Source of the DNA: Diaporthe sp. PMI_573
Lineage: Eukaryota > Ascomycota > Sordariomycetes > Diaporthales > Diaporthaceae
Reading direction: 5' to 3'
DNA length: 64,000 nt
Assembly: GCA_021399435.1 (NCBI GenBank)
Contig: JAJTUP010000042.1
Location: 543,443-607,442, forward strand
Below the pieces are notes generated by a model, which worked only from the letters and a program-made list of their open reading frames with translations, was not told the origin of the DNA and made no database searches. The position numbers were made by a program, and so were the translations under genes. This document shows, piece by piece, positions 52,213-62,509 of the stretch; positions within the stretch are counted from its first letter, which is position 1; the number at the start of each line of letters is the position of its first letter.

Positions 52213-53697
52213 TCATGATAACCTCTGTCGCTTCCTCGAAGGCGATAGTGAATGCAAACGCTTCTCCCCATCGTGGGCATGAGACCCGGATTTGAGTCCA
52301 TCGCGTCTGTCATCAATAACCACAGGGAAAGGTTGCCCCTTGACGGTCCAGCTCGTGCTGCCACCCCATGCCAGACCGTCATCGTCAGGCGAGTATGGAG
52401 ACTCAGTAAGGCCAGGTATTCTTTTCCCGTGCCGCGTACGTTTCAGAGAGCGGCCCCGGGGTGTATCCTCGTCGTCTGCCGTGTCTGTCTCGCCATAGGT
52501 CGAAGCCCAGCCTCCGTCGTCTTGTTCGCTGCTGCTGCTGCCGCGTTCTTGATTGCTGCTGCTGCGGGTACGCTTTGACCCTTGTGAACTCTGTGAGGTT
52601 GTACGCCGTTTTGTAAAGCTTCTGCTGGGCTTCCTAAATTGGTGGTCGGGGGATGTCGGGTTCCCCTTGGTGATGTACTGTATGGGTACTGCCTCCATGT
52701 CTAACTGGATACACCTCCGTTGCCAACCGTCATACTTGAAAAAAGTACATATGTGGAAGATGGCGTGGGCGAAATTGGCGAAGATGTACTCGGGTGTGAC
52801 ACCTTGGAGTGGTTCGAGGGAGCGCAGGTGGTAGAGGTCGAGGAGTTCGTGACCAGCGTCGGGTTTGAGCACGTAAGAGACGAGAGCGACCTGAATGGAT
52901 GTGTAGGTGGAGTCTTCTTCTGGCCGTGTTTGCGACTGTGGCTGCGGCCCTGAGTAGGTAGCGACCCCGGTAACGTCGTTGCTGGCGCTTCGGTAGGGAC
53001 GAGGGACGAAGACCAGATGTCCTTGGTCGGCAATGCTATGAATGTCTTTGGTCATCTGGAACTTGTTGAATGGTTGGTTGACCCAGTTGATGTTATCCTG
53101 GCCAACCTGATTTTGAAACCTATCCATCGAGTTCCTGTCGAACCAGAGTGACTGGGCCAAGGGGATCAAGTGTGCAGCCTCCAGGGCCATTTGTCGACCG
53201 GTGACCACACAGCGCCGTGGCAGAGGCTGTGTGGATCGTGAAGGGGGGATCGTGAACGACCGCCAGTATGATGGAAGGGTATCAGGAAACTGCCATGATT
53301 CGAAATCGGCCACGATGGGATATTTTAGATCGGACTGATATGCGGGATGATGGAAGTAGTAGCGGCTGTTGACTAGGATGCACTCAGGGTTATCAGAGAC
53401 CCGGGGCCCATCAGCTTCGTTGGCAGTCAGATACCCATCCCAGGCGTTGTTGGCAAGAATGGCGCACGCGATCCGAGCGGTGTCGTGGTGGACACCGAAT
53501 CTTTTGGTGGGCGTCGGCGCTGCGGCGTCCGGTTCGATCGCAGAGAGTCGAAAGAGGATGTTGTGAGGGTAGTCATAACCAGGATGACAGAACTCGATGG
53601 CCCGGTGGTCGCGTTGCGCATGCTTTTCTTCTCGCTCTTTCCAAGATGGCGTGCCTGCAACTCGTACGGAAGACAGCACGGTGCACTGTGATTCCAT
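52213..53697 (-). CDS. HNH nuclease-domain (HNH_2-type) protein
   Basis: The predicted product has 494 residues starting at MESQCTV (53697), preferred over the upstream Met at 53811 because a CCAAT box sits at 53815-53819, about 115 bases upstream of 53697. Counting from 53697, residues about 163-182 carry CVVTG and EAAHLIPL, and about 201-232 carry DNINWVNQPFNK and KDIHSIADQGHLVFVP: together the Cys-x2-TG start, the H of the first HNH His and the D-I-H end of the beta-beta-alpha metal fold, as in fungal HNH_2 proteins. The N-terminal part is globular; the C-terminal 130 residues are Ser/Arg/Asp-rich and disordered (KRTRSSSNQERGSSSSEQDD), ending RKRQRLS. HNH_2 proteins are numerous in ascomycete genomes and their role is unknown; metal-dependent DNA cleavage is inferred. 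Frame intact, no intron needed. Confidence 0.75.
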   Translation of the reverse strand: MESQCTVLSSVRVAGTPSWKEREEKHAQRDHRAIEFCHPGYDYPHNILFRLSAIEPDAAAPTPTKRFGVHHDTARIACAILANNAWDGYLTANEADGPRVSDNPECILVNSRYYFHHPAYQSDLKYPIVADFESWQFPDTLPSYWRSFTIPPSRSTQPLPRRCVVTGRQMALEAAHLIPLAQSLWFDRNSMDRFQNQVGQDNINWVNQPFNKFQMTKDIHSIADQGHLVFVPRPYRSASNDVTGVATYSGPQPQSQTRPEEDSTYTSIQVALVSYVLKPDAGHELLDLYHLRSLEPLQGVTPEYIFANFAHAIFHICTFFKYDGWQRRCIQLDMEAVPIQYITKGNPTSPDHQFRKPSRSFTKRRTTSQSSQGSKRTRSSSNQERGSSSSEQDDGGWASTYGETDTADDEDTPRGRSLKRTRHGKRIPGLTESPYSPDDDGLAWGGSTSWTVKGQPFPVVIDDRRDGLKSGSHAHDGEKRLHSLSPSRKRQRLS

Positions 53698-53814
53698 TGT
53701 GTTGTCTGTTGCGTTGAATGGAGATGGCCGGATGAAGATCTGGGAGGTTGGGCACAGCGACGCAGGGCATCTGGGCCTTAGGGGCTTGGGCGCCTGGCGG
53801 CCAAGCCCCACCCG

Positions 53815-53819
53815 ATTGG
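53815..53819 (-). promoter_or_regulatory. CCAAT box of the HNH gene
   Basis: CCAAT in minus orientation (ATTGG on the plus strand) about 115 bases before the preferred ATG, near a GC-rich palindromic stretch. It decides between two possible start codons. Confidence 0.3.
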
Positions 53820-54214
53820 CTCACGAGCCGCGCCCCTGGGGACCATATCTGCCCGGCTATTCACGGCTGAACGCGGACAGTCAGGTTTCGGCTTTGAATC
53901 TGTCAGATTATCACCCTTTTAGGTATATGGGACGTGTAATTATGGTCCAATTGATGGGGTGGTCACTGTGTGTATTGTGATGATGTCTTGTCTTGGTTCT
54001 CTAGCGCGACCCCTCCCGTTGGGGGCTGGTTTTGTCATGACGGACATATTGATGCCTCAGGCACACACCTCTTGGCTACCCGTCACATCTGACAGATGTA
54101 GCTACATGGGTTAATCCTGCATTTGGTTTCGGATCTCGAATCTAATTATTTTATCTTCTTTACAACCTTTGAAATACCTGGTGGCCGCTTGACGGAGATT
54201 CTGGCCACTGGTGG

Positions 54215-55525
54215 ATGTCTGGTGTTGCGAACCCCGCATCAGACGTCATTGTCGTCATGGAAGGCGAACAGGATGTTCCGGGCGGGGGATGTCATCGTCC
54301 CCTGCGTAAAAGGACCAGAACGACGAGGGCGTTGGAATCCGAGCAGCAAAAAGGTGCTATGGAATGGCAGGAAGAGGAGAGCAGTGAGGGAACTCCGAGT
54401 CATACCCGAGCTAAGAAACAGGCCGCGCCTAAGGCAGCTGGTAGCATGAGCGAGGTTGCCCAGAGCCTAAAACGACTCCTGGAACAAGATTTCAATAAGA
54501 GAATGGAATCGATGAAGGCAGAATTTCAGCTCGAGTTTGCTAAGCTTAGGGACCGCATGGCTGAGGAAGTTACTAGGACTACGGCCCAGATGGCACAAGA
54601 ATTATCGCAAGTCCGACAGCAGCTTACCCAGGTTTGCGACAAGCTGGAGCAGACCCGACTACAGCTGGATACACTGAGTAAGGCTCAGGCACCACGATCG
54701 CCGGGCCGGACATATGCAGACGCGGCCAGAATGACACCCGTTAGTACTCCCATCCAATCTCCATCTACGGCCCGATCGGCGACTCCAAAGCCGGTGTTCT
54801 GCACAGTGGACACATCCAGGGTGCCCGAGGATCACATTGGAGACGCTACACCGGCAATGATTCGCAAAACCGTTGAACAGGAAATGCGAATGTCCAGCGA
54901 CCAGCCGAGTTGGCGATGTGTTGCAGTCACCAAAGATGGACGGAATACCAACCGCCTGAGGGTGATTGGTAGGAACGAGGAAGAACTGAAGAGGATCAAG
55001 GCGATCATCGAGGCCAAGAAGGCTCCAGGTGCAAGAGTGCTCCGAGACCAACTGTACCCAGTCAAAGTTGACAATATCAACCGTGCTGCCGTTCTCGACC
55101 AGGAAGGCAAGGTCCTTCCTGGAGCGATGGACGCTTTGGGCCAAGAGAATGAAGTTCAAATTGCCAAGATGGCCTGGTTGAGTCGAAAGGACAACGCGAA
55201 AGCATATGGATCCATGGTGGTATACCTCACCAAGAACAGCGATGCCAGGAGACTCCTACAAGAACGCTACTTCCTTGCAGCGGGTGAATCGGCGTACACT
55301 AGCGTGTTCGAGCGGAGAGCCGGACCGATACAATGCTACAACTGCCAGGAGCTCGGCCACAAGGCTTTCTCGTGCAGCAAGAATCGGGTATGTGCGAGGT
55401 GCGCTGCCGAAGACCACCATCATAGTGAGTGCCAGACGCAGGTACCCAAGTGCGTACCCTGTGGTGGACCGCACGAGTCGTTCAGTCGCAGCTGCCCGAA
55501 ACTCTACCCTACTCGGCATGAGTAG
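54215..55525 (+). CDS. LINE ORF1, gag-like nucleic-acid-binding protein
   Basis: A 436-residue protein thought to coat the LINE RNA. Residues about 85-155 form a coiled coil (SQVRQQLTQVCDKLEQTRLQLDTL). A Pro/Ser/Thr-rich linker follows, then a globular region of about 200 residues, and three CCHC-type zinc knuckles at 374-387, 393-406 and 413-427 (CYNCQELGHKAFSC, CARCAAEDHHHSEC, CVPCGGPHESFSRSC). This arrangement is typical for Tad1 and other fungal LINE ORF1 proteins. The stop TAG at 55523-55525 overlaps the ORF2 start. Confidence 0.85.
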   Translation: MSGVANPASDVIVVMEGEQDVPGGGCHRPLRKRTRTTRALESEQQKGAMEWQEEESSEGTPSHTRAKKQAAPKAAGSMSEVAQSLKRLLEQDFNKRMESMKAEFQLEFAKLRDRMAEEVTRTTAQMAQELSQVRQQLTQVCDKLEQTRLQLDTLSKAQAPRSPGRTYADAARMTPVSTPIQSPSTARSATPKPVFCTVDTSRVPEDHIGDATPAMIRKTVEQEMRMSSDQPSWRCVAVTKDGRNTNRLRVIGRNEEELKRIKAIIEAKKAPGARVLRDQLYPVKVDNINRAAVLDQEGKVLPGAMDALGQENEVQIAKMAWLSRKDNAKAYGSMVVYLTKNSDARRLLQERYFLAAGESAYTSVFERRAGPIQCYNCQELGHKAFSCSKNRVCARCAAEDHHHSECQTQVPKCVPCGGPHESFSRSCPKLYPTRHE

Positions 55526-58500
55526 AATATTCCAGGTCATCCAACTGAATGTAAGAAAACAGGACACGGTACACGAGAGCCTAATGAACGATACGCGACT
55601 CCAGGATTTTGCAGTTGTGGCAGTCCAAGAACCACAGGCATGGAAAAGTGACGGCAAACTATTAACAGTCCCGATGGGGCATCCCAGATGGATTAAAATG
55701 GTCCCTACGATTTGGAGAGATGGCAGATGGCCGATCCGGAGCATGTTGTGGGTGAATAGGGACTTGGGGGCCGACCAAGTACCAATACAGTCCTCGGACT
55801 TGACAGCAGCAGCCATACGACTTCCGGACCGAATAATGTTGGTTGTGTCAGTGTATGTGCCGGGACGCAAGCCCCAGGCTCTTCGAAACACATGCCATAC
55901 CCTGCACCAGGTGATCCTCGACCTCAGGAGCAGGTCAGGGATGGCGGTGGACGTCATTCTGGCCGGAGATTTTAATCAGCACGACCGGCTATGGGGAGGA
56001 GACGACGTGGCCTTGGCAAGGCAAGGCGAGGCCGAACCGATTATCGACGTCATGAACGAGCACGGCCTATGCAGCCTCCTCCCGAGAGGCACAAAGACAT
56101 GGCAAGGCCCCGACAAGGAAAGCACAATCGACCTGATGCTGGCGACGGCAAAACTGGCAGACGAAATGGTGACGTGCTCCATACACCCGACAGAACACGG
56201 ATCGGACCACCGGGCGATCCAAACGACGTTCGATCTCGCGATGCCTGATCGGATTGTCACGGAAAGACTGTCGTTCAAGAACGCACCATGGACAACAATC
56301 AGAACCAGGGTGAAGAAAAATCTCCGAGAGCTCCCCTGGACTGTCGGTGTGCAGGAGCAGACAGACCAGTTAATGAGGGTCGTCCTCGAGGCGATCCACG
56401 ATCTGACACCCCGAGCACAACCAGTACCGTACGCGAAGCGCTGGTGGACGAAGGATTTGACAGGACTTCGGCGGGTGTACACATTCTGGCGAAATCAGGC
56501 CAGGGCACAGCGGCGAGCAGGCCAAGTGAGGCCCGACCTGGAAAGACGGGCCAAGGAAGCATCCAAGGAGTACCATGATGCCATCCGGAAACAGAAAAAA
56601 CTGCACTGGGACGACTTCCTGGCAGAAGATGTCAACATATGGAAGGCGGCCAAGTACTTAAAACCAGAAACAGGTGTTATGGACGACAGGGTGCCCCCTC
56701 TGAAGAGGGAAGACGGTTCCACCACGGAAGATACGGTGGAGCAGGCAGAGGAGCTGCTCAGCACGTTCTTCCCCCCGTTGCCGGCTAAGATTGACGATGA
56801 AGGCGAGCGACCGCAACGGACGGAAGTGCACATGCCAGACCTCACCATGGAGGAAGTTGAAGAAAAAGTGCTAGCAGCGAAACCTTGGAAAGCACCTGGA
56901 GAGGATGGTCTGCCAGCAATGGTGTGGAAACAGCTTTGGCCAGTGGTTAGATACCGTGTCTTGCACCTTTTCGACACTTCCCTCAGGGACGGTGTGGTAC
57001 CCCACCAGTGGAGGAGTGCGAAGATCATCCCGCTAAAGAAAGCAGACAAGGGAGACTACACAGTGGCCAAGGCATGGAGACCGATATCCCTGCTGTCAAC
57101 ACTGGGCAAGATACTCGAGGCAGCCGTTGCAGAGCGGGTATCCTATGTAGTGGAAAGCTATGGACTGCTGCCTGCAAACCACTTCGGGGCAAGGAAGCGA
57201 AGGTCAGCCGAACAAGCACTGATACTGCTGCAGGAGCAGATCTACAAGGCATGGAGGGCCGGCAGGGTGCTCAGTCTGATCAGTTTCGACGTCAAGGGTG
57301 CTTACAACGGAGTGTTCAAAGAACGACTACTGGAGAGGCTGAAGGCGAGAGGCATACCTGGTGGACTGGTGAGATGGATTGACGCCTTCTGCTCTGGACG
57401 CATGGCCACCGTGGTGGTAAATGGGTACAAGTCACAGCTACGGGAGTTGCCACAGGCAGGTCTCCCGCAAGGATCACCACTGTCGCCGGTGTTGTTCCTG
57501 TTCTTCAATGCAGATTTGGTGCAGAGAAGAATCAACGCAAGAGGTGGTTCGATGGCATTCGTGGACGACTACTCAGCCTGGGTGGTGGGACCAACAGCGG
57601 AGGAGAATCGAGCCGGCATCCAATCAATTATAGACGAAGCACGGGGCTGGGAAAGACGGAGCGGTGCGACGTTCAACGGAGACAAGACGACCATCGTGCA
57701 TTTCACGCGAAACGCCGCGCGTACCAGCGACAAAGCGTTCATGATCAAAGGAAAAGTAGTCAAGCCCAAGGCGAGCGCCAAGATCCTGGGAGTGGTCATG
57801 GACGCGAAACTGCGGTACAAGGAACACATAGCTAGAGCCGCCGCAAAAGGGCTCTCGGCTGCTATGTGTCTGAGAAGACTGAAGATGCTGTCACCGCGGA
57901 CTGCGAGACAACTGTTCGTAGCAACAGTAGCTCCCACCATGGACTATGCGTCCAGCGTGTGGGCGCACTCATGTGGCATTAGAGAAGCTGCCTGGCTGGA
58001 CAAGGCACAGATGGTCGGAGCACAGGCGATCACGGGGGCTTTCCGGACCGTCGCAACGGCGGTGGCAGAGGCCGAAGCTAGCATCCAACCGGTGCAAGAA
58101 CGGCATGCGCAAGCGGCAACAAGGTTTTGGATCAACCTCCGGACCCTTCCCAGGACACACCCGTTGGCGACACTGAAAGTGAAAGTGTGTCGCCGATTCG
58201 TATCGCCGATGCAGAGGATTGCTCAAGTACAAGGGGAAACAGCCACTGAACGAATGGAGATCATTCGGGAGCACGCGTTACCGCCATGGAGGAACCGTAT
58301 CCCGGTGTCGTGCGACCCTGACCGGGAGAGAGCGGTGGAAGAAGCAAAGAGGGTGAATGGCATAGTTATTGCCACCTGCTCCTCGCAGAGAAGGGGCATG
58401 GTAGGCATGGGAGGTGTCGTACGAGATACGGCGATCAACAAAGATGACGAGGTAGTGGCCAGCTACTCCATCACTCTCGGGTTGACGGAGGAGCTGAACC

Positions 58501-59297
58501 TATACATCGCCGAGTTGGGAGCTATAGAGATGGTATTGAGATGTATGCCGTCTGGACTCTGCTGGCGGGATGTGACTGTCATGACGAGCAGCCGCTCCGC
58601 ACTAGAAGCCATACGGCGGCCACGACAACAATCCGGCCAACAGATCATACGGCAAATATACGACCATATGAAGCGTCTCGAAGACGAGGGCCACTCTCTC
58701 CGGATGTTGTGGGTTCCAGCAGGAGAAGAGGATTTTGCGCTGGGACCAAAAGCCAAAGCAGCAGCGCGGAAGGCCACAGAAGGAGAATGCAGACCAGATG
58801 TGCCACCACATCTTGCAAGATCCACAAGGATAAGACTAGCGATAACCAAGCAGCGGCAAACAAGAACACTACCAGAAAGAGTCGGGAAATGCTCGAAGCA
58901 GATAGATACGGCACTGCCAGGCAAGCATACCCGTACTCTATATGACCCGCTGAAGAGGAAGGAAGCAGACGTACTATCACAGCTCCGCACCGGAATGGTG
59001 AGACTTAACAGCTTTCTATGCAAGATAGGAACGGTGGAATCGGACACTTGCGAATGCGGGCTAGCATCAGAGACAGTGGAACACTTCCTATTCCGCTGTG
59101 CAAAATGGACCGCGCAACGGGAAGGCATGTTGCGATGCTCACAGGCAAAGATGGGAAACCTATCATACTTCCTGGGGGGAAAGGCGGCGTCTGACGGTGA
59201 CAAATGGACACCAGACATGCGGGCAGTACGGGCGACGATCAAATTTGCCATTGCAACGGGGAGGCTTGACATGGACCAGAAGCCTCAGGCACACTAA
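55518..59297 (+). CDS. LINE ORF2: endonuclease, reverse transcriptase, RNase H-like
   Basis: The frame is 1259 residues from ATG 55518 (MSRIFQVIQLNVRK). Residues 1-235 are an APE-type endonuclease (VQEPQ, LAGDFNQHD, GSDHRAI, with the expected catalytic Glu/Asp/His). The reverse transcriptase occupies about 430-780 with IIPLKKADKGDY, WRPISLLSTLGK, HFGARKRRS, DVKGAYNGV and the active box FVDD at 681-684. A further RNase H-like domain follows at about 945-1085, then a C-terminal zinc-binding motif (CECGLASETVEHFLFRC). The first and third RNase H acidic residues appear replaced (ATCSS for DGS; TSSRSA for TDNxxA). The frame is open in the same phase back to 55206, but ORF1 is the real coding frame there. 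The start overlaps the ORF1 stop as ATGAGTAG. Confidence 0.9.
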   Translation: MSRIFQVIQLNVRKQDTVHESLMNDTRLQDFAVVAVQEPQAWKSDGKLLTVPMGHPRWIKMVPTIWRDGRWPIRSMLWVNRDLGADQVPIQSSDLTAAAIRLPDRIMLVVSVYVPGRKPQALRNTCHTLHQVILDLRSRSGMAVDVILAGDFNQHDRLWGGDDVALARQGEAEPIIDVMNEHGLCSLLPRGTKTWQGPDKESTIDLMLATAKLADEMVTCSIHPTEHGSDHRAIQTTFDLAMPDRIVTERLSFKNAPWTTIRTRVKKNLRELPWTVGVQEQTDQLMRVVLEAIHDLTPRAQPVPYAKRWWTKDLTGLRRVYTFWRNQARAQRRAGQVRPDLERRAKEASKEYHDAIRKQKKLHWDDFLAEDVNIWKAAKYLKPETGVMDDRVPPLKREDGSTTEDTVEQAEELLSTFFPPLPAKIDDEGERPQRTEVHMPDLTMEEVEEKVLAAKPWKAPGEDGLPAMVWKQLWPVVRYRVLHLFDTSLRDGVVPHQWRSAKIIPLKKADKGDYTVAKAWRPISLLSTLGKILEAAVAERVSYVVESYGLLPANHFGARKRRSAEQALILLQEQIYKAWRAGRVLSLISFDVKGAYNGVFKERLLERLKARGIPGGLVRWIDAFCSGRMATVVVNGYKSQLRELPQAGLPQGSPLSPVLFLFFNADLVQRRINARGGSMAFVDDYSAWVVGPTAEENRAGIQSIIDEARGWERRSGATFNGDKTTIVHFTRNAARTSDKAFMIKGKVVKPKASAKILGVVMDAKLRYKEHIARAAAKGLSAAMCLRRLKMLSPRTARQLFVATVAPTMDYASSVWAHSCGIREAAWLDKAQMVGAQAITGAFRTVATAVAEAEASIQPVQERHAQAATRFWINLRTLPRTHPLATLKVKVCRRFVSPMQRIAQVQGETATERMEIIREHALPPWRNRIPVSCDPDRERAVEEAKRVNGIVIATCSSQRRGMVGMGGVVRDTAINKDDEVVASYSITLGLTEELNLYIAELGAIEMVLRCMPSGLCWRDVTVMTSSRSALEAIRRPRQQSGQQIIRQIYDHMKRLEDEGHSLRMLWVPAGEEDFALGPKAKAAARKATEGECRPDVPPHLARSTRIRLAITKQRQTRTLPERVGKCSKQIDTALPGKHTRTLYDPLKRKEADVLSQLRTGMVRLNSFLCKIGTVESDTCECGLASETVEHFLFRCAKWTAQREGMLRCSQAKMGNLSYFLGGKAASDGDKWTPDMRAVRATIKFAIATGRLDMDQKPQAH

Positions 59298-59529
59298 CTA
59301 TTCAGATTGAATCCTACTAACATCATACAGTCTCATTTTGGCAGACCGTGCTTCAGCTGCTGAGGATAGGATGCTGAACACTTGGAGAAATTGGCCTTCA
59401 AGCAGGCCTGTCACTGCATATACATCAGATTGGACCAGTCAGTAGAGTGAAATTGTGGGGCTTCGGGTGATTATGGAAGAACCGTACGAAACGAAAATAG
59501 CTTAGCGCAAAGGCCCTCTGGGGTGTGTC

Positions 59530-59562
59530 CCCCCGGGCGAAATAAAATCCATCCATCCATCC
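59530..59562 (+). terminator. LINE polyadenylation signal and CCAT tail
   Basis: AATAAA followed by three CCAT units that end the element. Tad1-like elements of other fungi have similar simple-repeat tails. Confidence 0.4.
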
Positions 59563-60415
59563 TCAGTAACTGTATGTGTGTCGATATCAGCCAACAGCAT
59601 CCAGCACCGAGCACATGAAAGCCGTGCTACACTATTACCATAACTAATATAACTTTTCACACTGTCGTAGGGCATGGGACAAGGTTAACTGTATTCTTGG
59701 CGTTATAAACCCACATACGTTGCAGCAGAGGGTTCTACAATCTCCTTGAGCCCTGAAGGTAGTGAGCGTTGCACATGCATAGTTAGCGCCCTCCTTTCTG
59801 GCCAGAAGTCTAACAGGAAAAGAAACAGTAAATGCACAAACGACACAGTAATAAGAATCAGCACATCAAAAAGGCCATCTTCGCTTCGCCATTATCTTCT
59901 TTTTTGCCATTTCTTGGTCCCCAGTGTTGGATGTATAGACCCAAGCTCAGACTTTCTCATCGTAACTAGCTGACCATTCCCTCATCCTTAAACATACCGA
60001 TACCGGCCGACTTATACGAGCTTTCAAAGGCTCATTCAAATCACTACTCAAAACCGTTTCTGTACTTAAGGTACTAGTACAGGGAGACCTACGGTGCATC
60101 AATGTCACGTCAAGGACTAAAAGGTGCCTCACCTAATTCGGAACGGTCCTGCTTTAGAAAGAGTATGTACTTGATAGTGGTCTCTGGAGTGGCCCCAGCC
60201 TTTTTTGAATGCTCGAACGAGGCAATACTCTTATTTCGATCCCGTATCCCGAGCCCAGAGGTCCATTCAGCTTTCCCAGTAAGCACGCGTCGCTCGAATG
60301 GTGTTCCGGCGATTAAAACTGAGTGGTCTCTAGGGTGTGAAATACCGCCTCTACGGGTGTCAACTCGAACCAATGGCAGCTTGCTAATAAATAGATTACA
60401 CCTAAGTTTAGCCTC
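59563..60415. other. Intergenic, no gene recognised
   Basis: Nothing with a motif. The downstream part may be the 3' flank of the NmrA-like gene. Confidence 0.35.
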
Positions 60416-61592
60416 CTAGATCGATGACTTCTGCTTCCACGCCCTCTCTAGGAACGGCCTAAACTTAAGGACCTCGATATCTGAGAAGCTCTCGTTCGCA
60501 GTCTTATCGGAGCCCTTCTGCGTCGGCAGGTTGAACCACCCTTTGGCGAAGCCAAGGCTCCAGACTGACAAGATACCATCCAGGAGCGGCTTCGGGGCAA
60601 CGGCGTACCGGGGCACATTTGCGGGCAGCTCGGTGATTTTGGAATTCTCTAGATCCTCGATCGTGTCGTAGGTAACATCAAATTTTTTACCTGCGGTTAA
60701 TGGTTAGCAACGCACGCGGGATACCTAGGTAGATTAAGCCAGCCATACCTCGGACATCCTCGGCGATTCGGAGAGCTTCGTTCCAGGAGAGAGTATCGCC
60801 GACAATCCACGACTTGGAGGGCCAGGCGGGTAGGTCCAGGCTGGCGGTGACGAACTTCGCGATTGTCTCTGAATGTGTAAGGGTGACGGGAGTCTCGCCG
60901 TCAACGGGGATGCCGGCGCGGTGGTTCTCTAGATCGAGGACAACGGCGAGGGGCAGCACGGGGATAGGCTCGGCGGGGAAGCCGTAATAGTCCATGAGGA
61001 AGCCGATGATGAAGCGTGTGTGCTCCATGCCAGTGGTCTGGAGCTTTTCAAAGGCCTGCACCTTGTACATGGTCGATTTGTATTCACCCAAACCCGGAAC
61101 GGGGCTGGGGAAGCCGCTGGTAGGACGTCAGACCCGATGCGAGAAGGGCCAGGAAACACACGGTCGACTCACCTCTTTATGGCGGCGACGTAGTCGACGG
61201 CGAACTCACTCGGAGCAAACCGCTTCACCGTACCAGAGCGCTCGGCGCCATCGATTAGGTTCATTTGCGAGATGTGCGTGTCCTCGAAGAGGATACCGAT
61301 GGTTGAGAGCACAACCTCGACATTGTTGCTGCGGAGGACGCCAGCGATGTTGTCAATGTCCGAGTAGTCCACCTCCAGAGTCTGGATCTTTGTTTTATCT
61401 CCTGAATCGCTTTTGCCCTAAGGGATATTCGCTACCGCGTCAGCACCATCCTGCCCATGATCACCACGCCCGCCGGCCAGGACCGACCTTTCTCGATAGC
61501 ACCAAGACCTCGTGCTTGCCGGAAGCGGCGATCGTTTCTGTGATGACTCGCCCGAGTCCTCCGGACCCACCGGCAATGGCTACTCTGACCAT
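60416..61592 (-). CDS. NmrA/isoflavone-reductase-like oxidoreductase, four exons
   Basis: The minus-strand gene has exons 61592-61488, 61417-61173, 61116-60749 and 60690-60416, with introns of 70, 56 and 58 bases (donors GTCGGT, GTGAGT, GTATGG; all acceptors AG). Joined they give 330 residues without a stop. The N-terminus reads MVRVAIAGGSGGLGR, a Rossmann NAD(P) loop. Conserved elements follow: VDYSDIDNIAGVLRSNNVEVVLSTIG, KRFAPSEFAVD (the reductase KRFxPSEFG equivalent), then TRFIIGFLMDYYG, and at the C-terminus the region with WNEALRIAED. These resemble fungal isoflavone-reductase/phenylcoumaran-benzylic-ether-reductase-like (PCBER) proteins of the NmrA group, which reduce small aromatic substrates with NADPH in the cytosol. 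The first donor GTCGGT is unusual. Frame, splice phase and motif order agree, so the gene looks intact. Confidence 0.85.
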
Positions 61593-62197
61593 GATGGAAT
61601 GTCGTCGCGTGGCTGTTTTGCTCTTCAGGAAAAACAGATGCGGGATCTGGCCCTTCTTTTAGCCATTCACTTTGGAATGTGCGTCTCTTGGAGGAATACC
61701 GAGGAGAGCCTCGGCTACTAGTGGGGCTTTACTCTGGAGTTTGACTTGCCTTGAATACTACTGTGGTTGACTTGCAACCATGTCATTGGTTGTTTGCGAG
61801 TCAAGTACCTCGGTAGATCGAAGCATCAGCCTGCATAGCTGTCAGACCACATTTGCGCCCAGAAATGGTAATATGACTGTGAGCCGAGGTTCACGGATGA
61901 ATTGAGGGCTGCCTTCCTTCACCTGCACACGAATTAGTCGCGCTCTTCTGCATGTGCTATTCGTCTAGAATAGTCTATGGATGGAAACTGCCGAACAGCA
62001 CTATGGTTCTGAAACTCTGTAATCTGATTGGTCAGGCGCCACGGGTGTACACAGGCCGTATAGAGGGTATAGTATCTTAGACTACAACTATAGTTTAGCT
62101 CTAGAAATAGTAAAAGCTGATTAGCTAAGACTTAGGGAAAGTTTAATTGGTTAGAATTCTAGAGAGGCTTTTCCTCTCCTCCCCTACCCTCTTTTTC
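61593..62197. other. Intergenic, no gene recognised
   Basis: Upstream region of the NmrA-like gene, with no evident TATA box close to the ATG. The stretch before 62198 leads into the gypsy LTR with no matching 5-bp repeat visible in the window, since the other end of the element lies outside. Confidence 0.3.
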
Positions 62198-62401
62198 TGT
62201 GACGGCAGCCACGGTCCAGCAAGCCCTGGCCGTCACAAGGCCCTAACCCTAAGCCCCACAGTCGCGTCAAGACTTTTACGCAGTCCAGGGGATCGCATGA
62301 GCTTCGCTCTCCCTTTTTCCTTCTTTCTCTTTAGCTTAGAATATTCGTTGATAGCGCCAATAGACCCAGCTCCCATGCTGCATCTCGTGCTGGCCGTGAC
62401 A
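62198..62401 (+). repeat. 5' LTR of the gypsy element
   Basis: 204 bases starting TGTGACGGC and ending GCCGTGACA, closely matching the solo LTR at 22527-22727, with small indels. The gypsy assignment comes from the gag-like reading downstream. Confidence 0.8.
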
Positions 62402-62509
62402 CTATTCTAAGCTCGCCAATTCCCTCGCTGACCGAGCGATCAATAAATACGGGACCCAACCCTCACGTCGACGCGACCGACGAAAAAGACCTCGCCCAAG
62501 ACCCAAGAC

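Larger units (their letters stand above)
54000..59562 (+). mobile_element. Tad1-like LINE retrotransposon
   Basis: A non-LTR element with two open frames, ORF1 (54215-55525) and ORF2 (55518-59297), a 3' UTR and a tail ending in CCATCCATCCATCC instead of poly(A), just after an AATAAA. The left edge is approximate, between the HNH gene promoter and ORF1. No target-site duplication was found by eye. With both frames intact the element may be able to move. Confidence 0.75.

Noticed and set aside
54659..55159. 166-codon minus frame within LINE ORF1
   Set aside because: Shadow of the strong ORF1 frame; composition follows the opposite strand.
58463..59272. 269-codon minus frame inside LINE ORF2
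   Set aside because: Antisense shadow of ORF2; Ser/Arg-rich with no motif.
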